DNA of 12,486 nucleotides from Planctomycetaceae bacterium (GTDB lineage Bacteria; Planctomycetota; Planctomycetia; Pirellulales; Thermoguttaceae), in assembly GCA_015062085.1 (NCBI GenBank), contig SUVI01000120.1:1-12486 (forward strand). Reading direction: 5' to 3'. Numbering within the stretch: position 1 is the stretch's first letter; each line of letters opens with the position of its first letter. A model generated the notes under the pieces. That model worked only from the letters and a program-made list of their open reading frames with translations. It did no database searches and had not been told where the DNA came from. Of the stretch, positions 1-8,000 are shown in pieces. The position numbers were made by a program, and so were the translations under genes.

Positions 1-96
1 TTTGCAGAAATTTCCCGTCACGTTCATGTTTTCATCCACGGTCAGATGGCAGCCGCGCGGGCAGACGATGCAGATCAGTTCTTTTTTCTCACTCAT
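1..96 (-). CDS. DUF1667 family protein, N-terminal part (cut by left window edge)
   Basis: Only the first 32 codons are present, read from the ATG at 96-94 to the window edge. The peptide has Cys at 9, 12, 16 and 31 in a C-x2-C-x3-C pattern (CIVCPRGC) followed by a later Cys. This matches the start of DUF1667 proteins, small cysteine-rich proteins usually encoded directly after a GlpA-like dehydrogenase and an FAD/NAD oxidoreductase. The ATG overlaps the end of the upstream gene by 8 bp, and a strong Shine-Dalgarno (GGAGGTG, 101-107) sits 4 nt before it, so translation is probably coupled. The cysteines suggest a metal or Fe-S site and a role in electron transfer in the glycerol-3-phosphate dehydrogenase set. 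That role is inferred, and the molecular function of the family is not well established. Confidence 0.85.
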   Translation of the reverse strand, partial: MSEKKELICIVCPRGCHLTVDENMNVTGNFCK

Positions 97-1366
97 TGGA
101 CACCTCCACAGACAGGACGCCGCTCTTCTCCAGCAGGTCAGCCTGCCGAATCGTTAAATTCTCCATTTCCGCCGGGATCAGAAACGCTTTTTTGACTTTT
201 TTCAGGATCTGTCCGTTCTGCTTCACGACGAGCGAAACGTTCTGGAACGGTTTCTGCACACGGAATTTCAGGACGAAATCGTTCTCTTTTCCGTCTGCGT
301 CTTTTCCGCAATGCAGAGATGCCGGCAGCAGATAGCCAACTCCCGGACCGGGTTCCGTGCGAATGACGTCTTCAGAGGTCGCCAACGTTCCCTGAATGAA
401 CTGTGCCGCCGCGATTCCGGCCGTTTCGCCTTCCATACTCACGAAGTCGACCAAATCGTGAACATGAAGCGAGTTCCCGCAGCTGAAAATGCCGGGAATG
501 GACGTCTGCATATTTTCGTCAACGAGCGGTCCGCCGGTTTTCGGGTGGATCTGGACGCCGATTTCCGTCAGAAGCGGATTCGAGGGAATCAGCCCCACGG
601 AAAGAAGCAGCGTATCCACCTCAAATTCCTGATCCGTGCCGGGCACGAACTGGAATTTTTCATCGACCTGCGCCAGAACGATCTTTTCGAGTCGTTCTTT
701 TCCGATGATCTTCTTCACGGTATGGCTCAGGTAAAGCGGAATGTCGAAATCGTTCAGACACTGGACGATATTTCGCGTCAGACCGTTCGAGTAGGGCATG
801 AGTTCCGCGACGCCGAGGACTTTGCTTCCCTCAAGCGTCATGCGGCGCGCCATGATCAGCCCAATGTCGCCGGATCCGAGGATGAAGACTTTTTTTCCGA
901 CGAAGTAGCCGTCGATATTCAGGTAACGCTGTGCCAAACCCGCCGTCATGACGCCGGTAGGACGGTCGCCGGGGATCTTGATCGCGCCGCGGGTACGTTC
1001 ACTGCATCCCGTCGCACAGACGATCGCCTTGCCCTGTACGACGCAGTAGCCTTCCGCTTCGCTGGAGTAGTGGACCTCTTTTTCTGCCGTGATCTTCAAG
1101 ACCATGGAGCGGACCTTGATTTCGATCCCGCTGCGTTTTTCCGCTTCTCTGGCGAATCGCGCAGCATATTCCGGACCGGTCAGCTCTTCCTTGAATCGGT
1201 GAAGACCGAACCCATTGTGGATACACTGAAGAAGGATCCCGCCGGCTTCATCTTCTTTTTCAAGGATCAGGATCTTTTCAACGCCGTGATCCGCGGCGGC
1301 AATCGCGGCAGCGAGTCCAGCTGATCCGCCGCCGATGATGATCAAATCGTACTGTTTCGTTTCCAT
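89..1366 (-). CDS. FAD/NAD(P)-dependent oxidoreductase, GlpB-like partner of the G3P dehydrogenase
   Basis: This is a 425-residue protein of the pyridine-nucleotide-disulfide oxidoreductase fold. An N-terminal FAD motif (IIIGGGSAG, Gly12-x-Gly14-x-x-Gly17) is followed by an acidic strand end (LILEKE). A second Rossmann motif for NAD(P) lies at Gly164-x-Gly166-x-x-Gly169 (LGSGDIG). The C-terminal FAD-contact segment IPGIFSCGN is also present. The CIHNGFG segment near residue 48 and Cys121 (ATGCSER) look like the subfamily found beside DUF1667 genes. The ATG at 1366 has AAAGGA 7 nt upstream. The gene lies 54 bp after the GlpA-like gene and overlaps the DUF1667 gene by 8 bp, so the three are one transcription unit. 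It probably relays electrons from the G3P-oxidising flavoprotein to NAD(P) or another carrier. The exact acceptor is not visible, and family assignment is firmer than role. Confidence 0.88.
   Translation of the reverse strand: METKQYDLIIIGGGSAGLAAAIAAADHGVEKILILEKEDEAGGILLQCIHNGFGLHRFKEELTGPEYAARFAREAEKRSGIEIKVRSMVLKITAEKEVHYSSEAEGYCVVQGKAIVCATGCSERTRGAIKIPGDRPTGVMTAGLAQRYLNIDGYFVGKKVFILGSGDIGLIMARRMTLEGSKVLGVAELMPYSNGLTRNIVQCLNDFDIPLYLSHTVKKIIGKERLEKIVLAQVDEKFQFVPGTDQEFEVDTLLLSVGLIPSNPLLTEIGVQIHPKTGGPLVDENMQTSIPGIFSCGNSLHVHDLVDFVSMEGETAGIAAAQFIQGTLATSEDVIRTEPGPGVGYLLPASLHCGKDADGKENDFVLKFRVQKPFQNVSLVVKQNGQILKKVKKAFLIPAEMENLTIRQADLLEKSGVLSVEVSNE
101..107 (-). promoter_or_regulatory. Shine-Dalgarno of the DUF1667 gene
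   Basis: On the minus strand the sequence reads GGAGGTG, then TCCA, then ATG. It lies inside the last codons of the upstream oxidoreductase gene and is the strongest ribosome binding site in the cluster. It fixes the DUF1667 start at 96 and supports the 8-bp overlap between the two genes. Confidence 0.75.
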
Positions 1367-1420
1367 TTGCTTTCCTTTTTTGAAGTCTCCCTGACCGAAG
1401 AAGTTCGGGAGGAGAAGATG

Positions 1421-2839
1421 CTATTTCGTTTCACCCATCAGAATGAAGGAGCCGGGGGACTTCATCCGTACGTCTTCGTTTTTGATGCCCAATTCTCTCG
1501 CGAGGATCTTGATGATGCGCGGCTGGCAAAATCCGCCCTGACACTTTCCCATTCCGGGACGGACACGGCGTTTGACTCCGCGAATGGTCGCCGCGCCGCA
1601 GTTTCGGTGAATGCAGTCGAGCACTTCGCCTTCCGAGACCATCTCGCAGCGGCAGATGATGTTTCCAAATTTCGGGTTTTTCTTGACGAATTCCGCTCTT
1701 TCTTCCGGCGTCATGCGGTTCAGGCGGACCATAGGACGGCGGCGCGGGTTGAAATCTTCCTTTTTCTTCATCTCCATCGTGTTAGAGAGGAATTTAACGA
1801 CTTCTTCCGCAATGGCCGGGCAGGACGTTAGACCGGGGGACTGGATGCCGACGAGGTTGACGAAGCCGGGAAGCGACTCTTCAATGATGAAGTGTCCGCT
1901 TTTTTCGACCGCACGCAGACCGGAGAACTCACGGATGACCTGATTCATCGGGATCGACGGCACGAGTTTTTTCGCGGTGGCTAGGACCTGCGTAAGTGTT
2001 TCGCCGTCGGTCGAGTAGTCGTCTTTTTCTTCGACGAATTCCGCAGACGGTCCCAGAATGTAGTTGCCGTGCGTCGTGGGGCTGACGAGGATCCCTTTCC
2101 CTTTCGAGGATGGGACCGTGAAGATGGTGTGGCGGATGAAATTCGGATCAAAATGATCGAGAACGAAATACTCGCCCTTTCGCGGCTGGATCTCGTATTT
2201 GACGGGATTCACGAAATTGTTGATCTCGTCGGAAAAGAGACCGGCGGCATTAACGACGGCCCGGGTCTGGTAAACCGCGCGGTTTGTCGTGACCTCGTAC
2301 CCTCCCTCGATGGCACGAATGCCCGTGACGGCTTCGTTCAGGTTGAGTTTGACGCCATTGTCCATGGCATTTTCCATCAGGGCGACACTCAGCTCGAACG
2401 TGTTCACGATCCCGGCGGTCGGCGCGAGAAGCGCGAGTTTGACTTCCGGCGTGAGATTCGGCTCCAGTGCGAGCGTTTCTTCCCGGCTGAGCATCTGGAC
2501 CGGCACACCGTTGAGCCTGCCGCGTTCTTCAAGCCCGCGGAGGATCTCGACTTCTTCGTCGTTCGTGGCAATGGTCAGCGAGCCGATCTTCCGCATGTCG
2601 ATATCGAGTTCCTCGCACATTTGCTCGTAGAGGATGTTTCCGCGCACATTCATAGCGGCTTTTTCACTGCCGGGGACTGGGTCGTATCCGGAGTGAACGA
2701 TGGCGGAGTTAGCGGAGGAAGTGACTTCGCCGACGTCGCTTTCTTTTTCAAGGACCAGAATGTCAAGCTCATACTGCGCCAGCGTCCGCGCCGCAGCGGA
2801 GCCAATGGCTCCGGCTCCGATAATGATGAGGTCTTTCAT
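1421..2839 (-). CDS. glpA: GlpA-like FAD-dependent glycerol-3-phosphate dehydrogenase with C-terminal BFD [2Fe-2S] domain
   Basis: This 472-residue flavoprotein opens with a DAO-family FAD-binding motif (MKDLIIIGAGAIGSA, Gly8-x-Gly10-x-x-Gly13). After the DAO domain (to about residue 370) comes a BFD-like [2Fe-2S] domain with Cys396-x-Cys398 and Cys433-x4-Cys438 (CRC ... KCQGGFC). This DAO plus BFD arrangement occurs in anaerobic GlpA and in related COG0579 dehydrogenases. With a GlpT transporter gene 99 bp upstream, the likely reaction is sn-glycerol 3-phosphate to dihydroxyacetone phosphate. The open frame extends upstream to 2929, but the start at 2839 is preferred because it puts the Rossmann strand at the N terminus, and the 30 extra residues look non-homologous. 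No good Shine-Dalgarno precedes it. The alternative is a 2-hydroxyacid dehydrogenase of the LhgO type; the context argues for G3P. Confidence 0.85.
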   Translation of the reverse strand: MKDLIIIGAGAIGSAAARTLAQYELDILVLEKESDVGEVTSSANSAIVHSGYDPVPGSEKAAMNVRGNILYEQMCEELDIDMRKIGSLTIATNDEEVEILRGLEERGRLNGVPVQMLSREETLALEPNLTPEVKLALLAPTAGIVNTFELSVALMENAMDNGVKLNLNEAVTGIRAIEGGYEVTTNRAVYQTRAVVNAAGLFSDEINNFVNPVKYEIQPRKGEYFVLDHFDPNFIRHTIFTVPSSKGKGILVSPTTHGNYILGPSAEFVEEKDDYSTDGETLTQVLATAKKLVPSIPMNQVIREFSGLRAVEKSGHFIIEESLPGFVNLVGIQSPGLTSCPAIAEEVVKFLSNTMEMKKKEDFNPRRRPMVRLNRMTPEERAEFVKKNPKFGNIICRCEMVSEGEVLDCIHRNCGAATIRGVKRRVRPGMGKCQGGFCQPRIIKILARELGIKNEDVRMKSPGSFILMGETK

Positions 2840-2917
2840 GATTTCAAATGGGTTAGTTGATGAATGGGGAATGAAACGCGGAGAAACGGGACACGCGGTC
2901 AGAATCGGCTTCCCAGC

Positions 2918-2927
2918 GTTTCGAAAC
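2918..2927. promoter_or_regulatory. 10-bp perfect palindrome between glpT and glpA (possible operator)
   Basis: GTTTCGAAAC is a perfect palindrome in the 99-bp gap between the glpT stop and the glpA start. CGTT and AACG lie at its flanks (2917-2920 and 2931-2934). It could be a repressor site for a DeoR/GlpR-like regulator or simply chance. No regulator gene is present in the window. Confidence 0.25.
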
Positions 2928-2938
2928 ATGAACGTTTT

Positions 2939-4636
2939 TTATTTTTCGATCTGGTAATTCCTGTGCGCGATCGCCGCGATAGTAAGGAAAATGATCGACA
3001 AAACGCATCCGGCACAAAGGAAGATGAAGCCGCCGTCCCAGTCAAATTTGTCGGAGATGAGCCCCATCAGGTAGTTCGCGAAAAATGCGGTCCCAACGAA
3101 GTAGCCCCAGACACTCATAAATCCGGCAGAACTTCCGGAGGCTTTCTTCGGTGCGATCTCAAGGGCGAGCACACCGATGAGCATGACCGGACCGTAAATG
3201 AGGAAGCCAAGGATGATGAGCGAGAGGAAATCGAGCCACTTCGCATCCAGCGGATTCAGCCAGTAAAGGAGAAGGAACGGGAGCGTCAGTGCCATGAAGA
3301 CGATGGACGTGACGGCATGCCGGCCTTTAAATCTCGTGTCGCTAAGCCACCCGCAGATGAGCGTGCCGGGGATCGCGGCGAATTCGTAGAGGAAGTAAGC
3401 CCACGCGGATTCGTGAATGTCGTAGTGCTTCGCTTCCGCAAGATACGTCGGCGCCCAGTCGCCAATGCCGTACCGGAGCAGGTAAATGAAAGCGTTGGCG
3501 ATCCCGAGCAACCAAAGGACCCGATTGTTCAGGATGTATTTGAAAATGATCTCGTACATACTGAGTTCCTGCTCGTTTTTTTCGGAATATTCGGGCGGAA
3601 AGTCGTTTGTAAAGTGCTCGATGGAGGGGAGACCGCAGGATTGCGGCGTGTCACGGATGAGAAGCCAGGCAATGAAAGCGACACCGATCGCAATGACGGC
3701 CGGGAGGTAGAAAACACCGTACTCCCAGTGAAGGAGGCCGAAAATACCGACACCGAATGCCGTGATAGGGGCGATGAGACCGCCGCCGACATTATGCGCG
3801 ACATTCCAAACGGCAATTGTGCGTCCGCGTTCCTTCAAGGAGAACCAGTGCGTCATGACGCGCCCGCATGGAGGCCATCCGCATCCGCCAAACCAGCCGA
3901 TCAGGAGCTGGATGCCGAACCAGATGATGAGAATAGAGCTTTTCTTGCTTTCATTGATATTCACCACCGCGAGCTTCACATCCGCGAGCTTCACATCCGC
4001 GTCATCACTTTCCGCAGCCGTTTTATTCACGGCCGCACTTTCCGCTTGCGTCTTTTTCGGTTTTAGAACCCGCACTTCAATGACATTCTCATTGGCAAGC
4101 ATCCCTTTGGTGCTCTCATTTTCGACGAATTCCATTTTCGTGAGATTCGCACCGGCGTTTGCGTCAGTGACAGTCTTTAGTTGAAGGATCTTCACTTTCG
4201 CGATATTTTCTTTACTGTTCGCCTCTTCCACGAACTGCACAGTGGCGATATGCTCACTCTTCGTGGTCTTCACATCACCGATCCAAGCGGAACTGCAGAA
4301 GAAACCGGCAAGTATCGTGAGCAGCGCGGTGATGACCAGCCCAATGCTGAGAAAATTGCGTGCATTGCTTCGATCCGAGACCGTCCCCATCAAAAATTTG
4401 CTCAATCCGTAAGAAATCGCCACGCCGGAAAACGCAAACCCGAGGTCACTTTTCGTGAAGCCGAAATCCGTAAGGTACGGCCCAGCCAGCTGGATATTTT
4501 TGCGTAGGAGATAGTAGGCAGCATATCCGATGAAGATCCCGGTGAAGACCTGCCAACGATAGCGTTGGTAAGTACTTGGGATCTGATCTTCCGGAATGGG
4601 AGGCGCCGCGGGGGGCGGGGTCAAAAGGGAACGCAT
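2939..4636 (-). CDS. glpT: Glycerol-3-phosphate:phosphate antiporter GlpT with a large periplasmic-loop insertion
   Basis: This 565-residue inner-membrane transporter belongs to the organophosphate:phosphate antiporter family of the MFS. It takes up sn-glycerol 3-phosphate in exchange for phosphate. Similarity to E. coli GlpT, recalled from memory, runs along its whole length: RWQVFTGIFIGYAAYYLLRKN, MGTVSDRSNAR, GWPPCGR, WNVAHNVGGG, RDTPQSCGLP, YLLRYGIGDWAPTYL and FLIYGPVMLIG. The two substrate-phosphate arginines are kept (Arg45 and Arg388, equivalent to E. coli Arg45 and Arg269). It exceeds E. coli GlpT (about 450 residues) because of about 110 extra residues at roughly 119-232, between TM3 and TM4, a loop that faces the periplasm. 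The frame could start at 4684, but the ATG at 4636 has GGAGA 5 nt upstream and the earlier one has no Shine-Dalgarno. It is the first gene of the glp cluster and has its own promoter. Confidence 0.95.
   Translation of the reverse strand: MRSLLTPPPAAPPIPEDQIPSTYQRYRWQVFTGIFIGYAAYYLLRKNIQLAGPYLTDFGFTKSDLGFAFSGVAISYGLSKFLMGTVSDRSNARNFLSIGLVITALLTILAGFFCSSAWIGDVKTTKSEHIATVQFVEEANSKENIAKVKILQLKTVTDANAGANLTKMEFVENESTKGMLANENVIEVRVLKPKKTQAESAAVNKTAAESDDADVKLADVKLAVVNINESKKSSILIIWFGIQLLIGWFGGCGWPPCGRVMTHWFSLKERGRTIAVWNVAHNVGGGLIAPITAFGVGIFGLLHWEYGVFYLPAVIAIGVAFIAWLLIRDTPQSCGLPSIEHFTNDFPPEYSEKNEQELSMYEIIFKYILNNRVLWLLGIANAFIYLLRYGIGDWAPTYLAEAKHYDIHESAWAYFLYEFAAIPGTLICGWLSDTRFKGRHAVTSIVFMALTLPFLLLYWLNPLDAKWLDFLSLIILGFLIYGPVMLIGVLALEIAPKKASGSSAGFMSVWGYFVGTAFFANYLMGLISDKFDWDGGFIFLCAGCVLSIIFLTIAAIAHRNYQIEK
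3967..3996. repeat. 15-bp x 2 tandem repeat inside glpT insertion
   Basis: Two exact back-to-back copies of ccgcgagcttcacat lie at 3967-3981 and 3982-3996, and a partial third begin follows (ccgcg). On the coding (minus) strand they encode the pentapeptide repeat DVKLA-DVKLA within the extra periplasmic segment of GlpT. The period is a multiple of three, so the frame is preserved. Confidence 0.9.
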
Positions 4637-4641
4637 GATTT

Positions 4642-4646
4642 TCTCC
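4642..4646 (-). promoter_or_regulatory. Shine-Dalgarno that sets the glpT start
   Basis: GGAGA on the minus strand lies 5 nt before the ATG at 4636. The in-frame ATG 48 bp upstream (4684) follows a T-rich run with no such motif. This favours the 565-residue product over the longer frame. Confidence 0.6.
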
Positions 4647-4705
4647 AAAGTTCTCTGAGGGCACCGTGAAAAATTGAAACGCATTCAAAAAACGATATAC
4701 TGTTC

Positions 4706-4734
4706 ATTTTAGCACAAATCGCCTTTTTATGCAA
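4706..4734 (-). promoter_or_regulatory. Sigma70-like promoter of the glp cluster
   Basis: On the minus strand TTGCAT (4734-4729) and TAAAAT (4711-4706) are separated by exactly 17 bp. Transcription would begin near 4699, leaving a leader of about 63 nt before the glpT ATG. Upstream DNA (4741-4800) is rich in A and T tracts, as before the other promoters in the window. No other promoter was seen inside the cluster. Confidence 0.65.
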
Positions 4735-4921
4735 GGAAGGAGAAACGAATATTTTCAAAATTAGAGAAAAGTTTTGGAAATTTGCCAAAAAAGTCGGATC
4801 TTCCGGAAAGTACGTACCGATCCAAGTTCCGATCTCACCACTGAATGCGCAGAAGAGACATAGAAACACACTGAAAACACACTGAAAAGGAAAAAAGAGG
4901 AAGGCAGGGAACGTATCCTGA

Positions 4922-4964
4922 CACGAATTTCACGAAAAGCACGAAAAGAAACAGACTTCACGAA
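4922..4964. repeat. CACGAA direct repeats with 9-bp spacing
   Basis: CACGAA begins at 4922, 4931 and 4940 (steps of 9 bp), and a fourth copy begins at 4959 (19 bp further on). The DNA between copies is A-rich. The purpose is unknown; it could be protein-binding iterons or a degenerate microsatellite. Confidence 0.7.
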
Positions 4965-5011
4965 AAATTTTAAACGGCACGGAAGCGAAGCATGAACTCC
5001 GCTCCCGCTTG

Positions 5012-5076
5012 CCGGATCCATTCACCGGATCCATTCACCGGATCCATTCACCGGATCCATTCACCGGATCCATTCA
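5012..5076. repeat. Perfect 13-bp x 5 tandem array
   Basis: Five uninterrupted identical copies of ccggatccattca lie at 5012-5024, 5025-5037, 5038-5050, 5051-5063 and 5064-5076. The array starts 20 bp after the stop codon of the propeller-TPR gene. Each unit holds the palindrome GGATCC, so neighbouring copies in the transcript could pair as 6-bp stems with 7-nt loops. There are no unique spacers, so it is not a CRISPR array. Its perfect identity suggests recent slippage growth. Confidence 0.97.
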
Positions 5077-5096
5077 TCGACCATTCGTCTCGCAGT

Positions 5097-8000
5097 TCAC
5101 TCCTCCTGCTCTTTTTCACTCTGCGGAGTCTCATTCGTCCGGTAGGTCTCGACCTTTTCGCGGATCGGTTCCCCAGCTTCGTAAGAGGCGCGTTCCTTCT
5201 TCAGCGATTCGGTCAGTGCAGTGTCCAGATCATCCGATCCATCGGATCCATCCGGACTATCAGCAGTCTCCTCATCCGCCTCTGCTTTTTTTGCAGCCTC
5301 TTCCGCAATCTGGAGCGCTTCGTCGACCAGCTCCTTCGCTTTTTCAAAATCTCCAAGTTCCGCATATGCCGCAGCCAGCGTGCTGATGTAACCGGCACAC
5401 CGATCCAGCGCGATCGCTTTTTCTGCCAACTCCACCGCCTTTTTGCCGTCTCGGACCGCCTCATCCGGAGAGGTGCAGAGGACCCACGCGTAATTATTCA
5501 GGATCTGCGCATTTTCAGCATCCAGCTCCATATAGCGGGCGTAGAACTCCACCGCACGGGCGTGTTCACCGGACATGAGGTAGAAATTTGCGAGAAACTG
5601 CCAGACCGAGAGTTTCTGGATCCGGAGCATTTTCGCCGTTTCTTCCGCGCTCTCCGCGTTCTCTGCATCCGCCGAGACCGTTTCATTTGCGAGCAGTGCG
5701 TCTGCTTTCAGAGCGATCTCCAGCGCCTTTGCATAGTTTTCCTGCGTCAGACTCAGCAAGGCAGCCTGAAAGAGGAGCGGGACATTTTCCGGATCCTTTT
5801 CCAGAAGCGCAAACGTTTCCTTTTCCGCCTCGTCGTAACGTTTCATTTCGATCAGAAGCTGGAGTTTCTGCATCCGGATCTCAGACAGACCTCCACTGAG
5901 AGAAATAGCCTCATCGAAATCTTTCAGCGCTTCTTCTTCCTGTCCGAGCACGGAACGAAGCTCTGCCCGCAGAATGTAAAGCTGTGCATTGAGCGGATCT
6001 TCATCGATCAACGCACTCACGACATCAAGACACTCCTCAAACTTCTCCATCAGAGTGAGTACCTGCAGTTTCAAATTCAGGAGCTGCGTTTCTTTCGGCG
6101 CAGTTTCCAATGCCGCCTCGACGGTCTTCAGCGCCTCTTCCTTTCGGTCAAGCTTCAGAAGGAGCTCGATACGCAGTTTCTGAATGTTCAGGTAAAGCAC
6201 ATTTTCCACATTTTCGTCACGCGGTGAAGGAGCGCTTTTAGCCTCCGTCTCTTCCGCCGGCTCCGCTCCCTCTGCCTGATCTTGAGGATCTTTTGCCTGC
6301 GCGTCTTCAAGTTTCTTCGCCTCCCAGTCCGCAAGCAGTTCGTCAAGGATCGCCAGAGCTTCCTCGTACTTTTCTGTGTGGATGAAAAGCAGGAGCGAGG
6401 CGTCCTGCGCACGCTCTTTCAGCGACGGATCCATCGCACACGCCAACTGAATGTCCGCAAGCGCCTTTTCCGGCTCCGTGTCCGCACTCCAGACCCCGCG
6501 CGCCATTAGAGAACGTGCAAGAAGTTTGGCATACTCAGCATAGTCCTGAAGTTTCAGCGCCTGCTCGATCCCAGAAACGATCGATTTCCGGGCCGCCGGT
6601 TCCGTAATGAACACCGAAGATGGAATTTCAGCTCCTTTTTTTTCCGCGAGCTTTCGATAGTGCATCAGCCACCCGCGGCAAAGATCCAGGATCGGAGTCT
6701 TCACATTCCATTCCGAGATCCGGTCAAGGAATTCCAGCTCACGCCCAAGAAGTCCGGAAACTACCTGAAGCTGAAGCACTTTCAGAGTCTCAAGACGCTG
6801 CACGATCAGCGATGAACGCTGAAGGACTGCCTGGATCGTCATTTCACGGATAAAATCACGATCTTCGCTCTCGCCGCACAGCTTTTCCATCTCGAATGCA
6901 AGCAGGATAAAATCCTGAAGTTCCTCGAGCGTCTCCACCGAGGCCCGCGCAAGGATAAGCTCTTCTGGAAACGACTTTTTCGGAAGTTTCTTCACTTTCG
7001 CCAATGTTTCCTTCAGCGGATAGTCCCCAAGCGTCTTCCAGTTCGGAGAAACTGGATCCAGCTTCATCTGCGAAAGTTCCCGGAATTCCCGCTCCACATC
7101 GACATTCATGTGCACTTTCTCAAACGCGATACAAATCGGCGAAACGGGCAGTTTCTGCTCGGAAACGAACTGGAGTTTCCCGCTGTCGGCGTGGATACGG
7201 AAAAGCGAAACGGAATCGGAATCCTGATTCGCAGCCGCGAGGTACTTTCCCGTTGGAGAGATCGCAAAATGACGCGGAGTCTTCCCATGTACCGAAACGA
7301 TCTCCCGCAGCATCAGCGTGCCGTCCGCCATGATCTTAAAGCACGCGAGCGAATCATGGCCGCGGTTCGAAACGTAAAGAAAACGCCCGTCTGGAGTCCG
7401 TGCGATCTCTGCGGCGGTACTGACGGTGTCGCCATCATCCGCTTTCACCCCCTCCGGGAGCGTCGAGACCGTCTGAAACGCTTCCAGACCGCCATTCTGT
7501 AAAACTCTGCATGCCGTCACCGTACACGAAAGCTCGTTCACGGCATAAAGCGTCCGACGGTCCGGCGAGAAACACAGATGACGCGGACCGCTGCCCGGCT
7601 CGGAGGCAAAAAACGGAGGATCGTTCGGCGCAAACGTGTGCATGACCGGATCCAATCGATAGATCATGATCCGGTCCGTTCCAAGATCCGGAACATAAAA
7701 AACGTCCCCCGCGCCAAATTTCACACTGTGCGGATGCGCTCTCTCCTGACGTTTCGCATTGGGGCCCGTTCCGGAAAGTTCGATCTTCTGAACTTCTCGG
7801 TCCAGCGACCGGTCTTTTTTCAGCTGGTGAAGCGCGACCTGCGACGTGCTGTAATGCGCCGTCAAAACATAAGTCTGCGAGGCATCCAGCGTCAAATGGC
7901 AGACCGAACGCCCAAGATCCGTCAGACGGTTCAGCTCCTCAAGACACTGAGCGTTCTTTGCCTTCTTTTCATTCTTTTCCTCCTTTTCCGGCGCAGTCAC

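Larger units (their letters stand above)
4637..5096. other. Gene-free region between glpT and the propeller-TPR gene
   Basis: No convincing gene lies in these 460 bp. The region holds the glpT leader and promoter (4637-4734), an AT-rich stretch to about 4810, an 11-bp doublet acacactgaaa at 4866-4876 and 4877-4887, CACGAA repeats at 4922-4964, and the 13-bp tandem array at 5012-5076. No hairpin with a T-run was found after the propeller-TPR stop at 5097, so transcription from that gene could run into the glp promoter region. Confidence 0.7.

Noticed and set aside
311..1324. Plus-strand open frames over the glp cluster (311-1324, 2069-2860, 2864-4066)
   Set aside because: They are shadows of well-supported minus-strand genes, have charged low-information sequences and lack domain motifs.
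3941..4282. Inserted mobile element in glpT
   Set aside because: The insert is in frame, has no stops, no terminal inverted repeats and no target-site duplication that could be seen, so it looks like a protein domain and not an insertion sequence.
5012..5076. CRISPR-like array
   Set aside because: The units are contiguous, with no unique spacers, only 13 bp long, and no cas genes are present.
4992..6227. Plus-strand frame of 411 codons starting in the 13-bp array
   Set aside because: It lies opposite the TPR region of the large exported protein, and its start is formed by repeat DNA. No motif supports it.
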